From NCBI GenBank assembly GCA_963565915.1, contig OY751494.1, positions 2,108,001-2,172,000 on the forward strand: DNA of 64,000 nt. Reading direction: 5' to 3'. Numbering within the stretch: the stretch's first letter is position 1; each line of letters starts with the position of its first letter. Origin of the DNA: Entoloma clypeatum (Eukaryota > Basidiomycota > Agaricomycetes > Agaricales > Entolomataceae). The position numbers and the translations under genes are program-made. The notes beneath the pieces were generated by a model that did no database searches, had not been told where the DNA came from, and was given only the letters and a program-made list of their open reading frames with translations. Shown here one piece after another: positions 46,537-55,414 of the stretch.

Positions 46537-46906
46537 TGTTACGGACTAACGACTACGGACGTATACGCTTACTTTTTCACTTTTACTCATCGGCCCCCGC
46601 TTACACATATCGTATTATACTTTATTCCCTTTAGTATACTTCGCTCCCGCGCTGACTCGCCTTCCGCAGCTGTCTGACTCATTCCGCAGTCAGCTTACTC
46701 ATTAGTGCATAGCCTTCCGCAGTCGCCTTACTCATGCGCACTGCCTTCCGCAGTTACTGACTCATTCGCTACCGCTCATAGTCAGTACTATATAAACCTC
46801 ATGTACTATAGCTACATTCCTTAGATTTAGCAATCACATTGCTCTTCGCCTTTCCATCTTCCTGCATACTCTGCCCGAACCTTGGAACGGTTTGTTACGC
46901 ATAACA
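46537..46906 (+). repeat. 5' LTR of Gypsy 1
   Basis: 370 bp, TGTTAC...ATAACA, with TG/CA ends inside a short inverted repeat. A TATA box (TATATAAA, 46789-46796) follows an array of TGACTCA/TTACTCA words. The predicted RNA start near 46823 begins AGATTTAGCAA, about 34 nt from the start of the TATA box. Confidence 0.95.
46789..46796 (+). promoter_or_regulatory. TATA box of the Gypsy 1 5' LTR
   Basis: TATATAAA, identical in the 3' LTR. It lies 34 nt before the predicted transcript start at 46823. Confidence 0.7.
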
Positions 46907-46908
46907 AG

Positions 46909-46919
46909 TTGCTAAATCT
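46909..46919 (+). other. Gypsy 1 primer-binding site (self-priming type)
   Basis: TTGCTAAATCT, two nt inside the 5' LTR, is the exact reverse complement of AGATTTAGCAA at 46823-46833 in the LTR. No tRNA 3' end match (TGG start) is seen here. In Tf1 the first 11 nt of the mRNA prime cDNA synthesis at such a site. Confidence 0.7.
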
Positions 46920-47044
46920 CGTTAGGTTCGCCCAGAGCGAAGAAAGCAACTACCAGACGAGTCAAGACGTCGCGCTTCTTTGAAGACTTCACCAGTAACC
47001 CATTCAGCACGCCAGAAGCCCGACAGGAGGAGCTAAGTCCTTGA

Positions 47045-47695
47045 GACAGTATCGATTTTACACTCATCCAGCAGTACATCGAATTGGAGATCCGTCGCAT
47101 CCTACAGCAGGTGCTTGACAAAGAACTAGACAACGACGAGCATTGCCCCCACGGCGAGATAGCAGAGAGCATCCATCTTGCTCGGCAACACCAGATCGCG
47201 CGTTACAACGCCCGACAGAACGAACTCGAAAGCTTTCGCGTTCAAGAAGGACCTCAGACAGGTCGGATCACAGAGATCAGAGAGTTTATCGGTGTCCAGA
47301 CAACCGTTATCAGAAGATTGATTAGGACGCTCACATCGAGACGTCCCAGAGCCGCATCACCATGTCTTACTCGAAGCAGCAGATCTACGCCCACTTCACC
47401 ACCGACGAGCAACAGACCGAGTACAACCGTTGGGCACGAAACGAGAGACTTGACCCCTTCTCGCGACCAACAGACGCGCAGGAACAGAGATTCCTTAGAG
47501 ATCTACAGAGGAAATACCCCGAACGTTTTGCCACCGATTCCGCCAATGAGTCCCCTGACGAATTTACTTTTGACTCCGCGCAGTCAGATACCGAACAGAC
47601 GCCTAGAACAGGGACTAATTTTCAACCCCTACCTGTATCCCGAACCCCATCTTCATCCCAACAATCCGACACCTCTCCTACTCCGCAGGTTCTAG
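47045..47695 (+). other. Open frame upstream of and overlapping Gypsy 1 gag
   Basis: The frame opens after a TGA at 47042-47044 and reads IDFTLIQQYIELEIRRILQQ, then KELDNDEHCPHGEIAESIHL. This is helical and charged for about 100 codons before it enters gag in another frame. It has no ATG at its start. It may be a remnant of an N-terminal Gag extension or a separate small ORF; function unknown. Confidence 0.35.
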
Positions 47696-48564
47696 ACATG
47701 GCAGAAGCACCGACAGTACAAACAATGGATACATCCAAGATCATCAAAGATCCTGGGATGTTCAAAGACAGACACACCTTCGACGAGTGGTGGAAAGCCA
47801 CCAAATTATACATCAGGTTCCAGAAGGGACTGTCCGACGATCAGAAGATTCTTGCGGTGTTATCCCGCATGATGGAAGGGTCCGGTAAACACTGGGCCAG
47901 CAACAAGTTAGACGACCTTGCCACCGATGGCGAGAACATCACCTGGTTAGGATTCTCAGACGACATCACTACGCGATTCTCTATTGCCAACAAGTCGGCA
48001 GCGGCCAAGGCGAAACTCGAAGTCCTGAAACAGGAGAAACGCACCATCGACGAATTCTTGGACAAATTCGAAGAGATCTTGAAGCTGTCAAACCTTGGCG
48101 AAGAAACTGGGAAATACATCCTGGAAAAGAACGTCAACCGCAGAATTTCTGAACAAGTGGCTAGCGATGGCAAGACATACACTGATTACGCAAAGGAGAT
48201 CAGAAACAAGGGACGACAGATGGAGGGACATGCATTAGTCATCTGAGGGGGTGGCGACACACGCACCGGATCGGGTACCACTTATGGTGGTCAAGGCAAA
48301 GCCATGGAGATCGACAAAGCAGGAGTAGCCCGTTGCTACAACTGTCAGCGCTTTGGTCACCTTGCCAAAGACTGCAAAGCCCCAAAGAAGAAAGATGGTC
48401 GTAAGTGTTTCAACTGCGACCAAGAAGGACATATCGCGCACAACTGCTGCAAGCCGAAGAAGAACTCTGGAAAGATTAGGAAGGTGTCTGATGGAGATAC
48501 CGATGATGATGAAACCATCACCATAGAGACCGATGAGAAGGATTTTCCCGAAGGGTCCGATTAA
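47362..48564 (+). CDS. Gypsy 1 Gag, interrupted by one in-frame TGA
   Basis: Structural nucleocapsid protein. ATG 47362-47364 (MSYSKQQIYAHFTTDEQQ). A disordered N-terminal region is followed by the capsid-like Retrotrans_gag segment (FDEWWKATKLYIRFQKGL, then KLEVLKQEKRTIDEFLDKF). An in-frame TGA at 48244-48246 interrupts the frame. It then continues into a nucleocapsid part with two CCHC knuckles, CYNCQRFGHLAKDC and CFNCDQEGHIAHNC, and an acidic tail ending TAA 48562-48564. The TGA could derive from CGA by a C-to-T change. Without read-through, Gag would lack its RNA-binding knuckles. Confidence 0.88.
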
Positions 48565-51500
48565 ACGACGCTAAGTCGCGACCCTTATCCATTAAACGAA
48601 CTCGCTTGCCTGGTGCAACTACAGACAATATAACTTATGTTATCCCTGCAAAGCGAGCCGTTGCGTCAACTAAGATTGTCAAGGGAGATAAACCTCCGAA
48701 ACGACGAGAGATCAAGCTGCAAGCTCAGATCAAAACACGACGAGGACCAAAGGCCATTCGACCCGAGGTTGATAGCGGATGTGAACGCACATGTATCCAT
48801 CCCAGAATAGTACGCGAACAGAACCTTCCCACATGTGGAATAAAGCCCATATCAATCCTAAATGCGGATGGATCACCAAACCAACAACAGAAAGCAGAAA
48901 AACTTGCCGAAGTCAAGCTGGACTTAGGAACACACCAGGAAACCATGGAAGCAATGGTATTGGACATTGGGAGAACGGACATGCTTTTGGGACATGACTG
49001 GTTGGTACACCACAACCCCACAATCAATTGGACGACCGGCGCTGTAACATTCAACCGGTGCCCATCAACATGTCAAACCAAACACTCAGATTTCAGGGTT
49101 AACCTTAATGGTCGCAAACATCGGGTTCGCATGGTGGAAGTACAAGACAAGGACGCGCCCAAGAAATCGGATCAGAAATGGAAGCCCGGAGACCCCATAT
49201 TGGAAGCAGTTACTCCCACACCACCTCCCACAACCAAACGACCCTCATACGTTGAACGTTTTGCCCATCTCTTTGAAAAAGAAAACTTTGACAAGATCCC
49301 AAAGGAAAGAGAATGGGACCACGGCATCGAACTTACACCGGACGCACCAAAGGAGCTAGGAGGAAACACGTATCCTATGACCCAAAAGGAGCAAGAAGAA
49401 CTGGACGAATTCATTGATGAAGGCCTGGCAACTGGAAAGATCCGACCGTCCAAATCCCCTTATGCATCACCCTGCTTCTTCATTAACAAGAAAGACGGTT
49501 CCAAACGATTGGTACAGGATTATCGCACGGTCAATAAATTCACGGTTAAGGACAAATTCCCACTCCCACGCATCAACGACCTCTTGGATGTATTGAAGGA
49601 CGCAGTCTACTTCAACAAAATGGACATCATGTGGGGATACAATAACATGCAGATCAAGAAGGGTGACGAATGGAAAGCCGCCTTCCTGACCAGCCGAGGA
49701 TTGTTTGAACCATTGGTCATGTTTTTCGGTCTCTGCAACTCCCCGGGAACATTCTCTCGGATGATGGCCAGCCTATTCAGGGATCAGATCCGTCGGCGCA
49801 TCTGTGTGATTTACATGGATGACATAGTGGTTATTGGTAAAACCAAGGAAGAACTCGCCCGGAACACCGAAGAGATCTTGCAGATTCTGTCAGACAATGA
49901 CCTGTTCCTAAAGGAGAAGAAGTGTCTTTGGGAAGTAACGAAATGCCCCATATTGGGATATGTCGTTGGAGAAGGACGTGTTGAGATGGAAACTGAAAAG
50001 GTGGACACAATCCGGAACTGGCGAGTACCCACATCAAAAAAGGAAGTCCAGAAGTTCCTGGGATTTGCCAATTTTTATCGACGCTTTATTGAAGGATACT
50101 CGAACATCGCAAAGCCACTCACAACACTTACGGGAAACACAGCTTTCATGTGGGGACCAACGGCGCAAGAAGCATTTGAAGGTCTCATACGGGCAATCAC
50201 GACGGCACCAGTCTTGGCATTGCCAAAACCGGACGGACAGTTCAGGGTCGAAACCGATGCATCGGGTTATGCGATTGGGGCGGTACTTTCACAGAAACAA
50301 GACGACAAGTGGCATCCTATCGCGTTCTTGTCGCGGACCATGTCCGCGGCCGAACAGAATTACGAGATATATGACAAGGAACTCTTGGCAGTCATGGAAG
50401 CACTGAAGGACTGGCGACATTATCTACTTGAAGCCAAGGAGTGTTTCGAGATCTTAACCGATCACAAAAACCTGGAGTATTTCCGGCGCCCTCAGGACCT
50501 AAACCAACGACAGAGGCGCTGGAAGATGAAGTTACAAGACTATGACTTCGAATTGCGACATGTACCTGAGAAGACAAACGCGAAAGCAGACATCCTGTCA
50601 CGCTTACCCTGGTATGAGATGGAACTCGAGCCGCAGGACAGCGACCAAATGCTCAAGGAGGGGCTATTTTTGAAACGATTGGAATCAGAAGATGTGATAC
50701 AAATGGAGATGTTCACGGAGGAACAATTTTTTGAAGGGGGTGAAACATCTGATTCCATCAAAGTCGGAAACATCACAACCATCGAAAACCCATGGATCGC
50801 ACGCATCAAGGCCTCGAATCGCATGGAGACAGAAGTAGCCCAGGGTCTGAAGAAGAATCCTCACTGGTACCAGCAGGAAAATGGCATCACCTACGCAGGA
50901 GAACGAGTCTATGTTCCACCAGACCCACAATTGCGCCAAGAACTGATGTTTGAAGCGCACGACGCACCAGTGGCAGGACATCCAGGACAATATCGAACAC
51001 ATGAACTCCTCACTCGCACCTACTGGTGGCCCACCATCCTACATGACGTAAAGAAGTATGTGAAAGGTTGTGACACCTGTCAACGTAACAAGATCAGCCG
51101 CCAAAGGAGACACGCCCCTCTACACCCTAATGCCGCGCCAAGTCAACCATGGGAAGACATAGGGATTGACGTCGTGGGACCGATACCAGAATCTGATGGG
51201 AAGAACGCAATTCTGGTCATCACAGACAGACATTCAAAGATGCTTCATCTCATCCCGACAACTGTGGAACTATCGGCTGAAGGATTAGCCAAGATCTATC
51301 GGCACCAGATATGGAAGCTTCATGGGATCCCCAAGAAGATCATCAGCGATAGGGGACCACAGTTCGCTGCGAAGTTCATGGAGATACTCTGCCGCATATT
51401 GGGGATCAAGAGGAACCTGTCCACCGCGTACCACCCACAGACTGATGGACAGGCCGAGCGATCGCATCAGGAAACAGAAGCATTCTTACAAAACTTTGTC

Positions 51501-52214
51501 AACCATCTACAGGATGATTGGGCGGAATGGATCGCAATCGCAGAGTTCCAGTACAATGACAAAGAGCACCAGGCAACGAAGCACACCCCATTCTACCTCA
51601 ACTACGGTTTACATCCGTGGAAGGGAGAACTCGTGTTAGAGGATACCAATCCGGCTGCCAACGACTTCTTGGAAAAACTCAAACAGGCACGAGAAGAAGC
51701 CAATGCTGCGCTGAAACAAGCACAGGATCAGATGAAGAAGACAGTTGACACACGGCGAAGTCCGTCTCGGGACTACCGCATCGGAGACAAGGTGTGGCTG
51801 GAAGGAACTAACATCAGGACCGATCGACCCTCAAAGAAACTTGATGCACTCCGACATGGACCATTCAAAGTCCTAGAGAAGAAAGGAGCTAGCACGTACC
51901 TTCTTGATCTTCCGAAGACTTGGAAGATGATTCACCCTGTGTTCAACGAGACCCTGTTGTCACCATATGAAACTCCGAAGTACACCATCCAGAAAAAGAA
52001 ACCAGCCTCTGATCCGATCATCGTCGAAGGACGAGAAGAGTACCATGTGTCTATAATCCTGGACTCTCGAAAGTTCCGCGGAAAGATCCAGTACCTCGTC
52101 CAATGGGAAGGATATGGCCCAGAAGAGAACACATGGGAACCGCGAGCTAATGTTCAGAACGCTCAAGATTTGATCCGTGATTTCCATCGGCAGAACCTGT
52201 CGCGTCCACGATAA
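48537..52214 (+). CDS. Gypsy 1 Pol: protease, reverse transcriptase, RNase H, integrase, chromodomain
   Basis: Pol polyprotein in the -1 frame relative to gag, overlapping its last 28 nt and running to 52214 (about 1,220 aa). Domains in order: aspartic protease (EVDSGCERTCI, then DMLLGHDWL); RT (VQDYRTVNKFTVKDKFPLPR, FGLCNSPGTF, catalytic YMDD at about 49812-49823); RNase H ([26 protein letters not shown]); integrase zinc finger (HDAPVAGHPG..CDTC) and DDE core (DVVGPIPESDGKNAI, SDRGPQFAAKF, YHPQTDGQAERSHQ); C-terminal chromodomain (IQYLVQWEGYGPEENTWEP). No internal stop is present. How Pol is expressed from gag is unclear: no standard slippery heptamer lies in the overlap. Confidence 0.94.
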   Translation, partial: EGFSRRVRLNDAKSRPLSIKRTRLPGATTDNITYVIPAKRAVASTKIVKGDKPPKRREIKLQAQIKTRRGPKAIRPEVDSGCERTCIHPRIVREQNLPTCGIKPISILNADGSPNQQQKAEKLAEVKLDLGTHQETMEAMVLDIGRTDMLLGHDWLVHHNPTINWTTGAVTFNRCPSTCQTKHSDFRVNLNGRKHRVRMVEVQDKDAPKKSDQKWKPGDPILEAVTPTPPPTTKRPSYVERFAHLFEKENFDKIPKEREWDHGIELTPDAPKELGGNTYPMTQKEQEELDEFIDEGLATGKIRPSKSPYASPCFFINKKDGSKRLVQDYRTVNKFTVKDKFPLPRINDLLDVLKDAVYFNKMDIMWGYNNMQIKKGDEWKAAFLTSRGLFEPLVMFFGLCNSPGTFSRMMASLFRDQIRRRICVIYMDDIVVIGKTKEELARNTEEILQILSDNDLFLKEKKCLWEVTKCPILGYVVGEGRVEMETEKVDTIRNWRVPTSKKEVQKFLGFANFYRRFIEGYSNIAKPLTTLTGNTAFMWGPTAQEAFEGLIRAITTAPVLALPKPDGQFRVETDASGYAIGAVLSQKQDDKWHPIAFLSRTMSAAEQNYEIYDKELLAVMEALKDWRHYLLEAKECFEILTDHKNLEYFRRPQDLNQRQRRWKMKLQDYDFELRHVPEKTNAKADILSRLPWYEMELEPQDSDQMLKEGLFLKRLESEDVIQMEMFTEEQFFEGGETSDSIKVGNITTIENPWIARIKASNRMETEVAQGLKKNPHWYQQENGITYAGERVYVPPDPQLRQELMFEAHDAPVAGHPGQYRTHELLTRTYWWPTILHDVKKYVKGCDTCQRNKISRQRRHAPLHPNAAPSQPWEDIGIDVVGPIPESDGKNAILVITDRHSKMLHLIPTTVELSAEGLAKIYRHQIWKLHGIPKKIISDRGPQFAAKFMEILCRILGIKRNLSTAYHPQTDGQAERSHQETEAFLQNFVNHLQDDWAEWIAIAEFQYNDKEHQATKHTPFYLNYGLHPWKGELVLEDTNPAANDFLEKLKQAREEANAALKQAQDQMKKTVDTRRSPSRDYRIGDKVWLEGTNIRTDRPSKKLDALRHGPFKVLEKKGASTYLLDLPKTWKMIHPVFNETLLSPYETPKYTIQKKKPASDPIIVEGREEYHVSIILDSRKFRGKIQYLVQWEGYGPEENTWEPRANVQNAQDLIRDFHRQNLSRPR

Positions 52215-52338
52215 AAGACACCTGTTGAAAGCAGCCAACAACATCGACCTCATCAGTCAAAAACCCACCGAGTTCCCCGCTCCGTCTTCAAATATAGCTA
52301 CTCCATTCTTCCTCTATTTTTCCAACATCCTCCGCACC

Positions 52339-52707
52339 ATGTCCAACATCACCGCCGCCTCCACCGATGCTTCCGATATCAACCCCACCATCACCACCCT
52401 CATCGGCGAAGCGCTCTCCATGCGCGACCAGATCCATGCGCTCGAAACCTCTGTCGCCGACATCCTCCACCGGCAGATGCATATCCGCCTTCATACCCTC
52501 TCCGATTTACCAACCGCCCCCACCGCTGAGGAGAAACTCATCCTCAAAAACTATACCAACACCCTTGCTGTCGAGAATCGACGCCTTCGCCTTGCCGTTC
52601 GAGGTTTAGAGTTTGCCACGGCGGTAAACGATGAACTGATAAAGGATTGGGGTAACCGAGTTGACCCTGCCTGGGCCGATCCAAATGGCAACGACGGATG
52701 GGAGTAG
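52339..52707 (+). CDS. Third ORF of Gypsy 1, between pol and the 3' LTR
   Basis: 122-aa protein on the sense strand, ATG 52339-52341 to TAG 52705-52707. It has an amphipathic helical middle (LIGEALSMRDQIHALETSV and NTLAVENRRLRLAVRGL) with leucine spacing like a coiled coil, and an acidic Trp-containing end (DPAWADPNGNDGWE). There is no signal peptide or membrane segment, so it is not env-like. It resembles no protein I recognise. The ATG context (CACCATGTC) is favourable. It could be an accessory protein made from a spliced or separate transcript. Confidence 0.6.
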   Translation: MSNITAASTDASDINPTITTLIGEALSMRDQIHALETSVADILHRQMHIRLHTLSDLPTAPTAEEKLILKNYTNTLAVENRRLRLAVRGLEFATAVNDELIKDWGNRVDPAWADPNGNDGWE

Positions 52708-52731
52708 GTAGTCTGTGAGGACACAGACCTT

Positions 52732-52742
52732 GAGGAGGGGAA
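52732..52742 (+). other. Gypsy 1 polypurine tract
   Basis: GAGGAGGGGAA ends 2 nt before the 3' LTR, where plus-strand cDNA priming is expected. Confidence 0.65.
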
Positions 52743-52744
52743 CA

Positions 52745-53114
52745 TGTTACGGACTAACGACTATGGACGTATACGCTTACCTTTTCACTTTTACTCATCG
52801 GCCCCCGCTTACACATATCGTATTATACTTTATTCCCTTTAGTATACTTCGCTCCCGCGCTGACTCACCTTCCGCAGCTGTCTGACTCATTCCGCAGTCA
52901 GCTTACTCATTAGTGCATAGCCTTCCGCAGTCGCCTTACTCATGCGCACTGCCTTCCGCAGTTACTGACTCATTCGCTACCGCTCATAGTCAGTACTATA
53001 TAAACCTCATGTACTATAGCTACATTCCTTAGATTTAGCAATCACATTGCTCTTCGCCTTTCCATCTTCCTGCATACTCTGCCCGAACCTTGGAACGGTT
53101 TGTTACGCATAACA
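52745..53114 (+). repeat. 3' LTR of Gypsy 1
   Basis: 370 bp, with three substitutions relative to the 5' LTR, all transitions: ACGG/ATGG, ACTTTTT/ACCTTTT and ACTCGCC/ACTCACC. Two of the three are at CpG-type positions. Confidence 0.95.
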
Positions 53115-53605
53115 CTACGTCCCCTTGCGCCCTATTTGCCTGTCCCACCGTTTCCATGCATATCCAGCCATTCTCATGTGTGTCCCGCCTTTCGCCTGTG
53201 TCCTGCCGTCCCTCTACTGTGGCCATTTCAGGAGCCCTCCCCCCTTCCCTCCCCCACCATCACCCACCGCCGTCGTGTTCTCCACATGTTTCCTGTTGTT
53301 CTCTGTAAGTGTGGGTGGTGAGGTACAGAAGGTGCTCACCAGTAGTTGGGCCTGCATGGCAGGCGGGCATGTGAATGGAAAGAGGAGGAGTTGATGAGAA
53401 AGATGAGGAGGAGGGAGCAGACACGCAGGAGGGAGGTGATGGAGAGAGTCAAAGGACTTTGGCAATTGTTTGACGGTCGGCCACGTGCCCGAAACTTGCT
53501 GAGCCCGGCAATGAAAGTCAACCATACCAAAGCCCCAACATCCCTTTAACTCCCCCCATCACCTCCCTCCCATGCGTCTGCCCTCCTCCCCATCTTCCTC
53601 TTGAC
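53115..53605. other. Non-coding spacer between Gypsy 1 and the minisatellite
   Basis: C/T-rich then G/A-rich sequence with no supported gene. The first 200 bp loosely match the left flank of Gypsy 1. Confidence 0.4.
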
Positions 53606-54532
53606 TATGGCCGTCTCTCACCCCAAATGGTCATTGCCCCAAATGGCTGCCTCTCGTCCCCTACAGCTTCCTCGCAGGCTCCCTCTCGCACCCAACAGCC
53701 ACCTCTCGTGCCCAACGGCCGTCTGCTGTTCCCAACAGCCATCTCTCATCTCCAACGGCTTCCACTCATCCCCTATGGTCTCCTCACGTGCCCAATGGTT
53801 GCCTGTCACCCCCAATGGCTGTCTCTCACCCCCGAGGGCTCCCTGCTGCTCCTCTCACCCCCAATGGCCTCCTCTCACCCTCAACAGCCACCTCTCGTCC
53901 CCTACGGCTTCCTCGCGTGCCCAACAGCCGTCTCTGGTCTCTGATGGCTGCCTCTTGCCTCCAACGGCTCCCTGCTGCCCCCAACGGCCTCCTCTTGCCT
54001 CCAACGGCCTCCTCTTGCCTCCGATGGCCGCCTCTCATCTCCAACGGCTGTCTCTTGTTCCCTACGGCTTCCCTGCATGCCCAACGGCTGTCTCTCACCT
54101 CCAACGGCTGTCTCTCATCTCCCTTGGCTTCCTCTCACCTCCAACGGCTCCCACTCATGTCCTACGGCTGTCTCTCGCCTCCAATGGCCACCTCTCACCT
54201 CCAACAGCTCCCTCTTGTGCCTACGGCCGCCTCTTCTCTCCCTTGGCTCCCTCTCACCCCCAACGGCTTCCACTCATGCTCTATGGCCGTCTCTTGCCTC
54301 CAACGGCCACTCATCTCCCTCGGCTCCCACTCATGCCCTACAGCTGTCCCTTGCCTCCCATGGCCACCTCTCGTCTCCCTTGGCTCCCTCTCACCCCCAA
54401 CGGCTCCCACTCGTGTCCTATGGCCGTCTCTCGCCTCCAACGGCCACCTCTGGCCAACGGCTGTCTCTTGTCCCCTGCGGCCATATCTCGTCTCGAGTGG
54501 CACCCTCTTGTCCCGTGCGGCCTCCTTGCCAC
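53606..54532. repeat. Minisatellite, 20-bp unit, about 46 degenerate copies
   Basis: Tandem array of a 20-bp unit close to CCAACGGCTGTCTCTCACCT, with the core AACGGC or ATGGC repeated every 20 bp. Because 20 is not a multiple of 3, each frame cycles through the unit. No unit variant makes a stop, so long open frames appear on both strands; these are composition artefacts. It ends at a T run just before the Gypsy 2 left LTR. Confidence 0.9.
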
Positions 54533-54572
54533 CTTTTTTTTTCTGCATCTTTTCATGTTGAACCACGGTTTG

Positions 54573-55294
54573 TGTTAAGTAGGTGAAAAGTCGGAGCTTC
54601 GTCGGAGTCCGTTGGAGGTCGGACGAAGGACTGAGGCCGGAGCGGAACTCCGGGAATGCGGAGGAACGACGAAGGGGAGGGACGTGGCTTCAACGTATGT
54701 GTTGCGCCGCCGTTTGTTGGATAAGGTGTCCCAATTTCAGGAGGTCGGAGGAGAGGTCGGAGATGCGGAGGTCCTCGGAAAGATCTCGGTGAGAGACACG
54801 TTGACGTGGAAATGGTCGGACGATGTCGGAGTTGTGACTCGGACACAGTACTGAGCTCGTCGAAGGGTAACGATGGAGGAAGAGCAGTAGATGAGGATGT
54901 CGTCGGTGTATTGTACCACAGCGAGGATCTCTGGCATGAACGGGGAGTAGAGGAGTGAACTTTGTTGATATTCGAACTCAGGAACTACAGGTATGGTACA
55001 AGCTTAAATATCTAAATGAGATTACTTTACGGAGATGGTCGGAGTAGGTCCGGAGTTGTGGCGTAAGTTGCCAGCGACTGTAACGAACATCGGAGATGTC
55101 GGTCAACGGACCATGCGGAAAAGGCGATGCATAAGTAAACAGGAATATGAATATGAAATGCATAAAGGCATGGAGTTATGAATATGAAATGCACGATGGC
55201 AACGTGCGGAGATGTGGAGGTAACGGATGTCCGGAAAGTCCGGAAAGTCGGAGGACGATCGGAGTGGATCGGAGATTCGGAGACGGATATAACA
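54573..55294 (-). repeat. Left (3') LTR of Gypsy 2
   Basis: 722 bp, plus-strand ends TGTTAAGT...GGATATAACA. The boundary at 55294 is set by the adjacent polypurine tract and by the TG/CA ends. On the element sense (minus) strand a TATTTAAG box lies about 30 nt before the predicted RNA start at 54980. Confidence 0.85.
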
Positions 55295-55310
55295 GTATTC
55301 CCCTCTTAGG
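55295..55310 (-). other. Gypsy 2 polypurine tract
   Basis: On the minus strand CCTAAGAGGGGAATAC directly precedes the LTR, which begins TGTTATAT in that orientation. Confidence 0.65.
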
Positions 55311-55363
55311 TCTGACACCCATGGAAGACCGCGAGAAAATAAACAAGGTCATGTGGTCTCGGT

Positions 55364-55370
55364 TATTTAA
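55364..55370 (+). promoter_or_regulatory. TATA-like box upstream of the antisense gene
   Basis: TATTTAA, 45 nt before the ATG at 55415 and outside the LTR. It could serve the plus-strand gene independently of the element's own promoter. Inference only. Confidence 0.35.
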
Positions 55371-55414
55371 CGGAGGTGAGCGGCTTTCAAGGGTTTCTTC
55401 CAGTTACCACCAAC

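Larger units (their letters stand above)
46537..53114 (+). mobile_element. Gypsy element 1: Ty3/Gypsy chromovirus, full length
   Basis: LTR retrotransposon with 370-bp LTRs, gag with two zinc knuckles, a pol with protease-RT-RNase H-integrase-chromodomain order, and a small third ORF before the 3' LTR. The flanking 5-mers are CTATG and CTACG, an imperfect target-site duplication with one mismatch. The two LTRs differ at 3 of 370 positions by my alignment, so insertion is recent. The chromodomain and the inferred self-priming place it near the Tf1/sushi group. Gag carries an in-frame TGA, so this copy may be non-autonomous. Confidence 0.95.

Noticed and set aside
48543..48549. T TTT CCC as a -1 slippery site in Gypsy 1
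   Set aside because: In the gag register it does not satisfy X XXY YYZ, so tRNA re-pairing would fail in the second codon.
52339..52707. Envelope-like gene in Gypsy 1
   Set aside because: The ORF has no signal peptide, transmembrane segment or cysteine pattern, so an envelope role is not supported.
53601..54578. Long open frames (up to 325 codons) on both strands in the minisatellite
   Set aside because: They arise from a stop-free 20-bp repeat read in every frame. The predicted proteins are only the unit translated in rotation, with no start, splice or domain support.
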